NCBI GenBank assembly: GCA_003342815.1 | Contig: PTEX01000024.1 | Location: forward strand, 2,423,159 to 2,487,158 | Length of the DNA: 64,000 nt | Source of the DNA: Eudromia elegans | Lineage: Eukaryota > Chordata > Aves > Tinamiformes > Tinamidae | Direction of reading: 5' to 3' | Part shown: positions 12,283 to 24,990 of the stretch, piece after piece | How the letters are laid out: each line of letters starts with the position of its first letter | Numbering within the stretch: position 1 is the stretch's first letter | Made by a program: the position numbers and the translations under genes | The notes under the pieces: model-generated | What the model saw: only the letters and a program-made list of their open reading frames with translations | Database searches by the model: none | What the model was told of the DNA's origin: nothing

Positions 12283-15200
12283 TGATGCCAGCACCAGGGT
12301 TTCAGAGCCACGGTCAGTGTGCGAGACCTGCTGCCCATGCACCCAGCCTTCCTCCCCCAGAAGCACACACTAGGAATGCTCTCGGACTAATTCCTGTAAA
12401 TACAGGTGCCCTCCCAGGCTCTCCGTTCAGCTGCACCCATCCTAAACCAGAATTCACGCTCCATTTTCCCTTGCTAGTCAATCTGATTATGCTCATCAAG
12501 TTGTGATTGGCTGCCATGATACTAAATATTTTTCCAGAGTAAATACTGTGACGTTTTAACTTAACAAACTGGATAAAGGCAAATGTTTATCAAGCAATTC
12601 CACAAATCTCTGAACCTTGTCACTTTTGCTCCTGTATTTTAGCTCGTGTATTTCATTACAATGCCTTCAAACACACAAATTCTGAACTGTGGAGTTACTT
12701 TTTAAAATAATATTACCTTGTTAAAGATCATTAACAGCATATGACCCTATGTAGTAATTTAACACGACCTAGCACTTCCTTTGAAAATGGTTTGCTGAAT
12801 AGACTAAAGAAAATCTAGTTATTAGCCCCAAAATTATCTTTTTCTTTCCCCAGATCTTTCAAATAGCTTTGCAAATTTCAGACAAGATCTGCAATGCTAC
12901 TTTTTCATTTTAACTTCTCCTATTGTAGAACTTCAAAGTTTGAGAAGATAAATTTTCAAAAGGTGTTTCTTTGGGTAATTTCTTACGGTACACTGTAGGT
13001 GGTAATTCAGAGTGTCTAGACTAAAAATTAAAATTTATCTCTAAGACTCCAGCAAAAAGTATCTGTATAGGATTGCTCGTACTTCAAAAATATTTTTAAA
13101 GATGGAATATTCACGTGTCTTAATACGAGGTCATCTTTAACACTTCTACATCCTTACCTCTTACAGTTAAAGAGCTGTAGAAAGAATTGCTGCCTCCCCC
13201 CCACCTTCTTCCTCTCCGTTTAAGAAAATCACAAAAAGGGCTCTATATTGCCAAGTCAAATTCTATTGCTGGCCAAAAGACTGATAAAATATGAAATCAT
13301 TAATCATGCTTAGAACTCACAGAGGCTCTCAGACAACCTCAAGGTAAGTTCTGTAATGCAGTAAAATGAGAATCTTTTAATCGTGTCTGCTTCTCTTCAT
13401 TATCAGTACATCTTAATAAGTAAAAGTGAAATGATCTCTCCATGCTTTGTAGATATCATTTTCCAGCTGAATTTGTTGACGTTTAAAATGTGTATGGCAC
13501 TGCCCAATTTTATATATATATTTCCCCTATATCTTGATTTCCCATTTCTCTTTTTAATCTCCAATTTGAATTTTCTTTACTAGCCATTCATTTCTACATT
13601 TTCTCTCTGCAATCTAATATTTTAAACGCAAGAATCTTATGGAATTATAATATTATTTAAGGAATTATGCAACTTAATTAAGCAGTTCAGTTAATAGTTT
13701 TGTTTTCACAGAATTGGCGAACACATAGATCAGTATATGTTTTCCTTTATCTTCTTTTCCCACTTTGGGTCCATTCGTGTTCCACGTTCTTCAATCAAAC
13801 CAAGAATAAACATTTTGTATCAACTCTTATAAGCTGCTCATCTCACAGGCAAAACTCCAGGTTTGACTTCTCAACTTACAAAAAAATAGGAAATATTTGC
13901 TATCATGAAAAATACATGCAACATCTTTGAAGCTTCTGCTGATGTTAGATTTACAGAAAATCCTACACTGCTACAACAGGGAAATGATTTTCTGCCACTG
14001 ATATCATGAAGGAATGAATAAAAAACATCTTATACTGGATATCTTTTAACGTTAGGCAATATCCAGAAAGTAGCAGTTTTGCAATAGTTCTGTTGAAGAC
14101 TAATAAAATTCAAAAACTATAACCGAGCAATAGGAAAATAAAACCATTCAAACATGAAAATCGGAAGACCTAGATATTTTTCCTAAAGCTAACAAAAAAA
14201 TGCATCATTGCAAGGACAGGAATTTCTCAAATTATAAGTAGACAGATAAGTGTACAGGGGTTCCCGCCAAACCATCAGTAAATGAAACCGAGACACAGAC
14301 TTTCACCTTTGCTCAACAGAAAAACAAGACTCAAGGAGCTACATTTGTTTTTACCATTTCAGTGAACTGAAAATTTGTCAGAGCTTTATGAAAGAGTTGA
14401 TGGCTAAATAGGAAGAGTCTTGACACAGACAGCGCTCATGAATACAAACAACTCAAGCTACCGGCGCTAACAAGGAACAGAATCAGCAAAAGTACTTTCC
14501 AATTTGACATGAATTGTTTTGTTAAGAACATTTTGTTAAGAAAAATTCTCACCCTACTTCAAAAGCAGATAAACATGAATTACCATTATTCATATTTAAA
14601 TATTATTTTAATTATAGAACACCATTTATCTTAAACTATCTTTGAAGACAAAAAGTAATATTCAGATCATGGAATCTTTTTACTATTTTCTCAAGGAAAA
14701 CACCATATTCTTTGAAATAGACCTGCATGTAAAACACAGTATATTTCACTCTAATTATCAAGACAAAGAAACCATGGTTCTTCCCTAACTCTAGACAAGT
14801 ATCTCAGAAGCCAAGTTTTATCCACAATAATTTGGTTGGTCGATGGTGCAAGTAAGTTCCATACCTGAGCTTTTCTTTCAAAAGGTAATCTCAGAGACTT
14901 ACATCTACAATACAAATTCTTAAATAACAGTGAAATGAAGGCTCTTCAGCTAGAAGGGTATATTATTTCCTTTAGACTGTAAGAGAGACTTTCACAGGCC
15001 ACAGTTTTATTATAAACTTGCCAATTAACTAAATTTCCTTCACCTGGTGCCATTAAAATTGATTCTCTGGTAATTATCTTAAACAGATAAAGTTAACCAA
15101 TGGATCAAATCCAAATACTTGATCAAGTTAGACATCAAAGTTAGCATCAGAAAATATCAAACATCAAAGTAGGTTAAATATCAAAACAAGTGATCATCAT

Positions 15201-16332
15201 CCTAGTTAAAACGCAGGTGTTGGTAACAGAACAACAGGGCTATGCATGGAGGTTTCCAATAGGTCAACTGAAGAACATGAAACCTGCAGATTGTCAGCAA
15301 TTAATTTCAATGGATATATTCAAAATACAACTTGAAGACACATAGTACAAGTTGAGACGACAAGTGAAAAACGTGAGCCAATCATCAGTTATAAAAATCT
15401 TCTTACACTTATAATATCTAAGAAAAAACCCTGTAGCACAGCCTTGCAGTTTATTGCAACCTATTTTATTGCTTTTAATATCTCAGATCTCTACCAAAAC
15501 TCAGAGATAATTACTTCAGTTCAAGTTGTTTGCTTTCACTCTCCTTTTATGCAGAAAAATATGAGTGCCTCTGACATCTTACAAGCACGTCGCTAAATAT
15601 GTATGGTAATATTTTTAAAAATCAGCATTTTTAATACCATCTGGTAGATGAGATATTGTTTTCCATTTCCTAAGATCTTGTTTAGTCTTATGATGAGCAA
15701 GTAAACAGCTGGCATGTTTCAAACAAAGTCATGGTTGATGAAGTTTCTATGTAATGTCACAATATAAAATTATGCATCAAGTTCACAGCAACGGCAACAA
15801 TCTTTTCATAAATCTAAGAGCTCTGCGAGAGTTGTATCCCATAATGTTTCGGCTCCCCATGATTTGCTACCACATTTTTATTTCAGATCAGTACTAAACA
15901 GTTGCCACTTCTCTTAAACTGCCTATCCAGAACCTACTGAATACATCCTGTCCCATTTACTAGAGATTTCCTCTTCAGAGCAATACCAGACAATTGGAGG
16001 GATAAATTTTAAGAACAAGTTTAAGTAGCAATTGAAAGCATCAGCTCAACTAGATACAGAAAAAAGCAACAATGTGTATTGTATAGTTTTTTTATCAGAT
16101 ATGAAAACATACTGACAATTAATATTACAGTTAAAAGCTAAAACAGAACTACATCACGGCTATAATGATCCTGGTTTGGGGCACTCATACCTAAGGGAGA
16201 TCCAACTTGCCTTGTTAAGCAGCAGTAAGGCTAAGACGTGACTTTGCTGCCAAGTTCAAAGTCAATAAGCCCTTCTCTTCATGCAAGTTACATAAATGTA
16301 CAGTGTACAAAATACTTTTATCATTTTTTCTA

Positions 16333-16590
16333 TTATTTGAGAAAACATTTTAAAAACTGTATTTTATTTACTATGTAACCATCACCATTACCTTCATGCT
16401 TGCTGACATCTTCAAAGCTGAAATTCCCTTCAGAAGGGCCACGTTGACTCTTCACAATTAAACTGTACTCATCCAGGTTGTCACTAGTTCCATCCTTTAC
16501 AATATTCCCTGAGGACCTGCTCACACATTGGTAGCCGTCTAGACTCTTCCTCTACTTTCCAATGCTTCTATAAGGGTTGATTTCAAACAT
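16333..16590 (-). pseudogene. Possible broken coding segment or exon, minus strand
   Basis: On the minus strand a frame starts at an ATG (16590-16588), meets a single TAG at codon 13 (16554-16552), then stays open to a stop near 16333. The middle part (about 16392-16530) has a polar, protein-like composition, including NIVKDGTSDNLDEYSLIV and SEGNFSFEDVSKHEG. Alternatively it is an internal exon: an acceptor-like GAGCAG|GTCC gives a start at 16516, and a donor-like GAAG|GTAATG gives an end at 16392 (125 nt). I do not recognise the family. The options are a real exon (the TAG then lies in the intron), a decayed coding fragment, or chance. The surrounding sequence is AT-rich and otherwise gene-free. 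Confidence 0.18.
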
Positions 16591-19219
16591 TTAATAGATT
16601 CATATCCAAGCAAATGTTAGAACGAGTAGGTTTTAGGCCTTTATTACTTGTCTTCTTTCATTCACCAATATAGAATTTATTTTGCATGACAAACATTTAT
16701 TATCACAGACTAATATATCTATAGCATTACTGAGCTAAATTTCTGAGAGACTAAATTGATACATGCACATAACTAGACAAATGTAGTAATGCTAAGCTAC
16801 ATGAATTTCAAAAACTCTATTGTATTAAATGATAATTTGTCTCCATTCCTGCTCATAGGCTGATTGACAAGACCTGAAAAACAAAGCATGTGAACTATAC
16901 AGTAAGAAATGCCTATGATTTTGATCTTACACCATACAGACAGGTCTGACAGGTTTTCAGAAAGACTTCTAACCCAGAAATTTTGACTACTTTTTTTTTC
17001 CCCTTCCAATTTACAGCTTACAGCACTTCAGTTTCTAACCACACAGAGAATACTCCATCATCCTTTGGAAAGGTGTGAATATCAACTTTTGTTTCCAAAA
17101 AATCACAGTCAATCATATGCAGAACTTAGCCTAAGTATTTGATTCTTCCTCCGTCTCCATCATAAAAGCATTACAGAGGGAGACTCATCACTACTATTCA
17201 TATTTGGCTGTATAATAATCTCATTAAAGGGTTACTTACTTTTACAAAGTACAGAACGAATTTTCAAGTCTACTTCAGTCAAAAAATGAACAGGTTCCAC
17301 CGGCAAATATATCAATTTCTGCTCTTTAGCTCTTCAGCCCTGAGAGGTAGCTAATTTTGAAGCTTCATCTCTCCAGAAGGAAAATTATGTAGTAGAGTGG
17401 CACCAGCAGGTTGGCCTACACTTCATCATATAATAGGTATTTTTTTTTTTATTTGAGTACAATATTCCCATAAAGTACAGGAGTCACATGTTATATAATG
17501 ATCTGCTTTGGTTTTGCACTGCAATACTTTATAACTGAAATAACATTTAAGGTCAAGTTAACTACCTAACAGTAATGCAACCTTTACAGAATGTTTCATT
17601 TTATCTGAATAATGCTCACTACTAAACCTACCTTTAAACTAAAAATAAACGAGAAAAGCTTCATAACTGCACTAGTATCATATAAAAATAACCTGTATTT
17701 CATATATCACATATATTTCATTAGAAACTAGTATTAGAATACTACTTTTTTCTCCAAAGCAACTAAACTTATGATTATTTACCTAATCAAGTAAAGTTCT
17801 CAAGATGCTTTCAATAATTAATTGCTGAAACAATGGAAACATTGTCAAAAGGGGTTAATAATTATGGGATACTTATTTTCTTGATTCTAAGGTACCAGTT
17901 GGAGTTATATGTTCTTAAAATAGGAAAGTCTGCCAAGCACAACTACATCACATAAGGAGGGCGACCTGTGCTATGTTTTTGGAATGTAAGCGCCTGTTTA
18001 ACAGCAAGTTGTATGAGAAGCAAACCAGCTAGAAGAAAATCTCAGAGGGGAAATACTGAACAGTTAAAATGCCCAGTAAAAAGAAAGCTTTCCAGAGCAT
18101 GAGCATAAGAAACTTTAAAACCTCCTGCTCTACAAACTACCAGTGCCAGCAAAAGGCTAAGATTTGACAGTATTTAGTTCTAAGCCATATGAAGTTTCCA
18201 TGTTTATATACATGGAATAAATATTCAATGAACACAACACAGAAATTGTAATTAACAACCATGGAAATGAAGATGCTAATTAAAAAAATCCCAAGGCTTA
18301 AATGATCAGGTAAAGTCTGTAGGACCATTTATAACCAGGCTGCGATTAGTTCATATTGCTTATGCAGCCAGATACCTGCAAGACATTTGTCAGTAATTAA
18401 TCCAAGAAGACCGGCCCAACAAGAGAAACTCTCAAAACTGAGTGACAAGAGTCAGCAGTGTGAGATAAGCTGTTACCTATGCTCGTTTTGAAAGAGATCT
18501 GGTTCATTTTCAGAATGGGTCACATTATGTAGCCACCTCTACTTGACCCTACTGATGTCCTACTAACTCTCCACGGTCTCTTCCATAGAAAGCAGACTAA
18601 GCAAGGTGTCAGCAGCACTGATATCTCAGTGGGGATGAATCCGTCACACTTCAGAGCAAGGTGTCTCAGAAGGCTCCAGGACGCAGGTCAGTGAGGCTCT
18701 GTCTACAAGGACCTGTTCTTCAGAGGGCCACATTACACAAGGCTGAAACTATTTCAAAATCACACGCTGAACTGAAACGGATCTTCTAACAGGACTATGT
18801 ATTTTTTTCCCTCAAAACAAGTGCATTATGAAAGGTTCTCTAACTTTTCACGAGTTAAAAATCACACTAAGACCACAGATTAAAATCAGAAACCTGTTGT
18901 CATCCTTCCTCCAAGACGCAGTTGTCGCAAGCATAACAGTGCAGTTACCAGACACAAACACCTGAACAAGGCAGCCCAGACAGCCAAGAGGCATTTTGCT
19001 CAATAAAAAGGTATCATTTTGGTATGGAGAGTTCAAATTAGAAAAATAATGTCCATTTTAATAAGTGATATAAGAAACGAAACACACTGCTATCGCACTC
19101 AAACAGTAGTTACAAGGCATACTGATCATTTAGTATATTTAGTTGTGTCTTTTTATTTTCATATTGTGTTTTCCTCCCTTCCTTGAATTTTATTTTGGCT
19201 TGTCTAGCTATCCTAATAC

Positions 19220-19440
19220 AATTGCTCTTACTTTTCTCACCTCAGAGCATGTGCTATTATTTACTTAACCTTTACCTTGCTGAATGTGAGCCTAATAAAT
19301 ATGAAATCAATGCAAATTAAACCCAGCAGTAATTAGGCCACAAAATGCACTTTTATTTCTCTTAATGTTGCTCAATTTAGCCACTTCAGTCTCTGCTTTA
19401 GAGTCACTGCTTTTGTAAAGTGCTTAAAATCACAAATAAA
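19220..19440. promoter_or_regulatory. Candidate conserved regulatory element with octamer
   Basis: Contains a perfect POU-type octamer with homeodomain extension, ATGCAAATTAA, at 19310-19320, and a TAATTA homeodomain core at 19330-19335 only ten bases away. Close spacing of POU and homeodomain cores is typical of developmental enhancers in vertebrate gene deserts. Conservation cannot be judged from one sequence. In AT-rich DNA such cores arise by chance, although the exact octamer is rarer. Confidence 0.25.
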
Positions 19441-21770
19441 GACTCAGAAAAAAAATATACAAGACACAAAACAGAAACCCCACTACCTCAGGAAATCCAT
19501 TTTTTTCTTTTCTTAAAAAATGCCATTTATCATATACAAAACCATTTAAATAGATTTTTCGCAGCAGAATTTCTTCTTTGCCTTTCTTGCGAATGAAAGC
19601 CATGCACTCTATTTGCAAAGCTGTCATACAAAGTTTCAACAAAGCCAAAGGAAACTCTGCTGTTTAAGAAGCTGTTTCAGAAAAGAAGTACAAGGCACAG
19701 ACTGGGAATTACTGAATGTCTCCTGTTTGGGTGACAAGCTTTCCATGGCAACCTTCCTAGGAGGACTACTTAGGGATTCCAAGGGAATTTGCAGAGTCCA
19801 ACAAAATGCTGCTGAGTGGAAGAATATAAAATAAACAAACAAGCCTGTCCTCTCAAGATATACATTAATCCTCAGAATTTTTATACGAATGGGTGAAGCT
19901 TCTAATACAGCAGTTTGATTTTACCAATTTGGCCACATGAGCATTTTGAAGTATAGCACGTGTTAATCAAATGCTATGTTTGGTGTTAATTTTTGGCTTA
20001 ATCTAATAGAATTGGAAACCACCAAGTGAATGTGTTCTTGCTGGAATGTAGGAGGGATCCTTGCTTCTAGAAATTCCACCCATAATGATGTATTTGGGGA
20101 TTATCTATGGAGCCGAGGGTTCTGGCTCTGGCACAGAAGATGCAATTGCATTTTAGCATCAGTGTCTGACCATGAAATAGCAGGTACTAGCTAAGGCAGG
20201 GGGTAAGCCTGACAGCACGGGTGGGCACGGCCTCTGAGACACTCAGGACAGAATCAGCAGAAACTAATTAAAAAAAAAAAACCAGTTTTTATGAGTGCAG
20301 AGCAGACATGAGAAGCACTTGGGAAGAGAGAGGCAGGATGGGGGTCAGGGAGTATTTGCTGAATCATTTTGACTTATTTACATCTTATGATCTAAAATGT
20401 TCAGAAACATTTTAAATAAAGAATTCAGAAATTAAAATTCAAAATATAAAAATCTCTCTTTAGCCAAGTAAATGGTGGGTGACTATTTAAATTTAGCAAA
20501 TAAAGCTGAGTGCCTAATCATCAACTCCCTTCAAAAGTATGCGCTTTTGCATTAAAATAGTCAACTAGGGATCAGTCTGCATCCCTTGAAGAAATGCCTT
20601 AAATCACTAGTCTGAGATGTGAATAAATCATTATTCTGTCAACTCTCAGATCTCCAACACATCTGAACCAGAGGCAGTGTGGGGCTTGGAAGGCTTCCCA
20701 GAAGCTTTCTGAAATTAACTGTCAAAGCACTTCAATGTAGGGAAATTTCAACTAAAAAAGAACCGCGAATGCGAGGAATCCACAAGAGAGGCTGCCTGCA
20801 CTCTGCCTATTTACATTGGATCAAATTGGTGGACTTTAAGATAAGAATGAAAGATCTACACCTAGCAGGAACGGAGTCAGAATCTTACAAACAGAAAGGA
20901 AATAAATATGCACCTACCCCTTGGATAGACACAGAAATGACGTGAATAAAGCTGATCTTCATTTGTCCTCTGAGTTTGTTCCACACGTGTTGGCACACAA
21001 GACGTGAAAGACAAGACATGGAATGGATGACCGGAGTATTTTCAAGACTTTATATAGGAACTGTTAGAAAAGGGGGTGCCTTGAAGAAAATAAGTGAGAA
21101 CCTGTGTATCTGCAAGTACCCTTCTTTACATGATCACAACTGTCTCTTCCATAATCTGAAGAGCAGCCAAGCCACTGTCCTCAAGAAATTTCACTTTATC
21201 ACTCATTTGACTTCATCACTCAGTAACTAACTAAACTTGCTAACCTTTTTGGTGTTTCTAGCCCATCTTGTTAAGAAACAATGCTGGATGTACGTTAAAA
21301 TAATTTATATATATTTTATATATTTTGACATATATTCTGGCCTCAACTAGACAGCACAGATGAGGTTTACTCTATGTTCTCTGCAGCTTGGAATTAATTT
21401 AAATTGTATTGAATTTTGAAAATCATAGTTTGCTCACAGAATACTTACAAAACTCTTAAAAAAAAAGTATCTAACCAAAGCTTTAAGTAGGAGCTACCAG
21501 TAATTTTAATTTCTGTAATCAAGTTTGTAACAAAAAAGGACTTCGTTAATATTAACACAGCAATTCCTGTTTTCCCAAGGTTTTGAAATCTCATAGTGAG
21601 CAACATGGACTGAAACGATCACAGGGTATACATGTGGATTGAAAAACTACAGTACCATAAAATGGAATAGATTATTGGGTCTCTGATTCCTCATCTTTAT
21701 TTTCAAAGATTATTTTTATCCTTGTTTTCCTCTGGGGGCCTTCTTATGAAAATACACCATTTCTAATATG

Positions 21771-21796
21771 TTAGTTACATACATACATATTTAGTT
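21771..21796. repeat. Short tandem duplication, about 20-bp unit
   Basis: 'ttagttacatacata' occurs at 21771 and is repeated, slightly changed, from 21791. It looks like a slippage product built on TACA steps. Confidence 0.6.
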
Positions 21797-24689
21797 ACAT
21801 ACATAGAGTTAATCAGTTTCTGCTCACTAGTTTTAGTTTTTGTATCTGTCATCTTTATGTTAAGGTTAATACAGAAAACACTGAAATATCAGCAGGTATT
21901 CTTGTATAAAGATCTGTTGAGTCCAAAAGATAATAGAGTCCATCTTTCCTGCTTTAATTTTCTGTGAAATTCAGATTAGCCTACTAAAAATCTTCAGGAA
22001 ATAGTAGAATGCAATTTCCAAGGTTTCCTGCGCTCTGGTAAGATAAAGATGTTTCTGAAAGAATTATGAAGCTGCACACTTTTCTCTTAAAACAAACAAA
22101 TATCCCCCCCCACTGCCAAATTCCAGCCAAAAAAATAGGTTTTTACTAAAACCAAAACCAACACAGAAAACAAAAACTGCATTCTGTGCAAGCTGGAAAC
22201 TGGTTAGAATTTAATGACTTTTGATGTCAAAGTAACTGTCAAAGTAACCTCTGAGTTGATGTTGTACCAGGCTTCAGATATACGTTTATCTTTGACAGAT
22301 GCAATCTCCAGGTCTTATTATCATTTCAGAGTTCCTTAAAGTTCTTAGAAAAAAATATCAGAAAGGCAAGCTTTTATGAAGGGGGCTAAATCCGTTTGGG
22401 GAATTTCTTGGCTGAATCTGCTAGGATCAAAGTTGCTTTCATTCATTTTCAATTTGTAGTCAGCTACGACGCTTAGACCAAAAGATGACACACCACTGAA
22501 TCAATATGACCTTCCACAAGCATAACTAAAATCCCATCATTTAAACATTTTAAGTATATTAAATCAGGAGATAATTTAAGATTATCTAAAGCACATCAGA
22601 TTTGAAAATAAAAGAATTCTATTCCAGAACACCTAAAACCTGTATGCCACAAAGGGGCTAATTTCATCTTATTTGTAGCTCAGTCAGCAATATATTTATC
22701 TACACTCTTTGTAAGTTTGCTTTTTTTGCCCTCCCCACACCACCCTGGAATATCTATAGCCCTGGTAGGACTGCAGAAAACTCTAAGAAGTTGAAAGGAA
22801 AAAAAAAATGGAAAAAGCTAAGATGCTGTAGAATATCTAAGACAACGTAATTCATATGGAACTGCTAGTGTGCAAATCACTCAAATCAAGATATCTGCCT
22901 CCAGCTTTCCACCTTCCAAATCCAGACAGAGCTTTGTTAACAAGCCACCTTTTCTTTATGCATTTTGACACAGTATTGCGTTCTTATGACCCGCATTCCA
23001 AACAGCTTTATCACATAACACGATCTTTAGTTCATCTCAAGACAAGAGTTATTTAAAAACAGGAATTGAGCTACAAATATAAAATGAAATATTATTGTCA
23101 TTTTGCCTATTATTAAGATTAAATGAAGTTAAGCAGGATTACAAGTTTTATACGATGTGACATAAACTAAAGGAAACCTTTACTGGGAAATGGAAATGAA
23201 GTCCTAATGCTTCCTGATGCAAATAACTGCATTCATTACTTTTTATTGGAATATTAGCAAACGGGAAGCTATGCGTTTGAAAGCCTCTATAAAGATTTAG
23301 TCATTAAACTTATCTTTATGCTGTATTCTGTATGTTTCTGCATGATTCAATATGCACATCTGCACATCATCTTTTTAATAGTCTCTCTATATGACTCTAA
23401 TCATACTACAAGAATATAAGGAATAATGGCAATATCTTTGCAGCAGGAAGGCTTGTTTGTAAAGCTTGCACTGCACAGAGGCATAACACAAGATATTTGA
23501 TCTATACTAGAGAGCAAAATGGTCTGTATTATCTGCTTGCTTACATAAACACAGGAAAATTAACATGATGGTAAGTACGAGAAGGAACCAAAACAGCCAC
23601 CAGGAGACACTCAGCTGGCTGAGCCAAAAGAGATGGGCACACAGAAACCTAGCAAAAATTTGCTTTGTACCTCATTCTCTCACAATGTGCCCATCACAGT
23701 GGTTTGTAGTTCTTAAAAGGAAGATACAACCATCTCTAATGGTTCCTTCTGTAAGAGGATGTGCAGATCAAGTTTAATGGTATTCATAGATATCTAATGT
23801 GTGCTACATTGACACGTGAATTCTCTTAACTGTGAAAGCTCTACCTTGTTCATGAATACTGTAAGATTTTAGAGATATGCAACTGCAGGAGATGAACCTA
23901 CCATTCAGACCACTAAAGAAAAAGGTCCATTTGAAGTTTGATAACATTAAAGATCTGAAGTCTCCAAGTAGGTATTTAACATTTCATCTACCGTTGCATC
24001 CAGCGCAGCTACAATATATTCTACAGAGCAACAACTCCTTCCAAAGGATTACTTCCATTTATCATCTAATGCAGCAACAGCAGCCTAGTCTGGATAAAGA
24101 TCATTGTCCCATGACACTAGATGGTATGCAGATACACAGTCTGATACTATACATGCCACATTCTGAAAAAAACCAAAATCTTTCTTAGAGAGAAGTTAAT
24201 TTGCCCCCAATATATTCTGAAACAATACTTGTATCATACCTATAAAAATATCCTATACACCTTTTTTTTTTAAACGAGATTCTACAGCTGTCTAACTCTT
24301 AGGACAGTTTTTCTCTTACCACTAATTATTAAAATTTAATCAAATAAGCTGAAGACGCAGCGCCAGCATCCCTTCAAACCCTTCCCCTTGTCAAGCGCAG
24401 GTAAAAGTTAGAGTAGTTAATGCACTGTTGGCATGTTCGAGCCTCTCCCGAGGCCCACAGCAAAGCAACGTTACCGCAATTGTTTCACTGACAAGAATAC
24501 ACTTTTCTCTTTATCTTTGCCATCTGTTACATTACTCCTAAGCAAAATAAGCCATAGAAGAGATCTGTCAAAAGTTAGATACCTCAATTTTTGAATGAGT
24601 TTAAATTTACATGTGTAAAAGGACATCAGTAATTTTCTCACATTTACCTAATCTTCCCTGATGGATTCAGGCCATGCTTTTCATTTACT

Positions 24690-24990
24690 CCAGATGTGAT
24701 AACCAAACTGTCAGCTATGTTTCAGCTTTTCCTTTAATCTTTCCCTGGAGCCAATAATAAAAGATTAGTAATTGACAGTGGTTGCTAGGCTAAGGGTAAT
24801 GCTTATTTTAAACATGGGAAGCAAGAGCTGTATTCTTTGAAGGGATAATTTGTGGGAGGCCAGAAAATTGGATTACTTTGTTATCTGTTGTGTAAATGAC
24901 AAAGATATTCAGTGTCCTTAAAATGTCAAGGCGACTTTAATTAAAAATTTACTACCTAATTTGGAGGTAGAGGAACAGAGGGAAAGGAAG
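24690..24990. promoter_or_regulatory. Candidate conserved regulatory element
   Basis: Motif-dense block: CCAAT at 24751, TAATTGACAG at 24769-24778 (a homeodomain half-site fused to a MEIS/TGIF-type TGACAG), GTTGCTAGG at 24781 (RFX half-site-like) and the palindrome TTTAATTAAA at 24936-24945. The block has few low-complexity runs compared with its neighbours. This is inference from motifs only. Confidence 0.25.

Larger units (their letters stand above)
9643..16330. other. Gene-free AT-rich region
   Basis: Contains a long AT block at 10824-10932, a GC-richer island at about 12240-12520 with a 10-bp-arm inverted repeat at its left edge, and spliceable open segments at 11963-12006 (-), 13314-13343 (+) and 14795-14851 (+). 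None of these can be tied to a gene. The rest shows short frames only. Confidence 0.6.

Noticed and set aside
13314-13343. 30-nt plus-strand segment ending in AAG|GTAAGT
   Set aside because: Very strong donor but weak acceptor without a pyrimidine tract. Too short to judge.
24420-24470. tRNA B-box-like 'gttcgagcc'
   Set aside because: No A-box, anticodon arm or acceptor stem around it.
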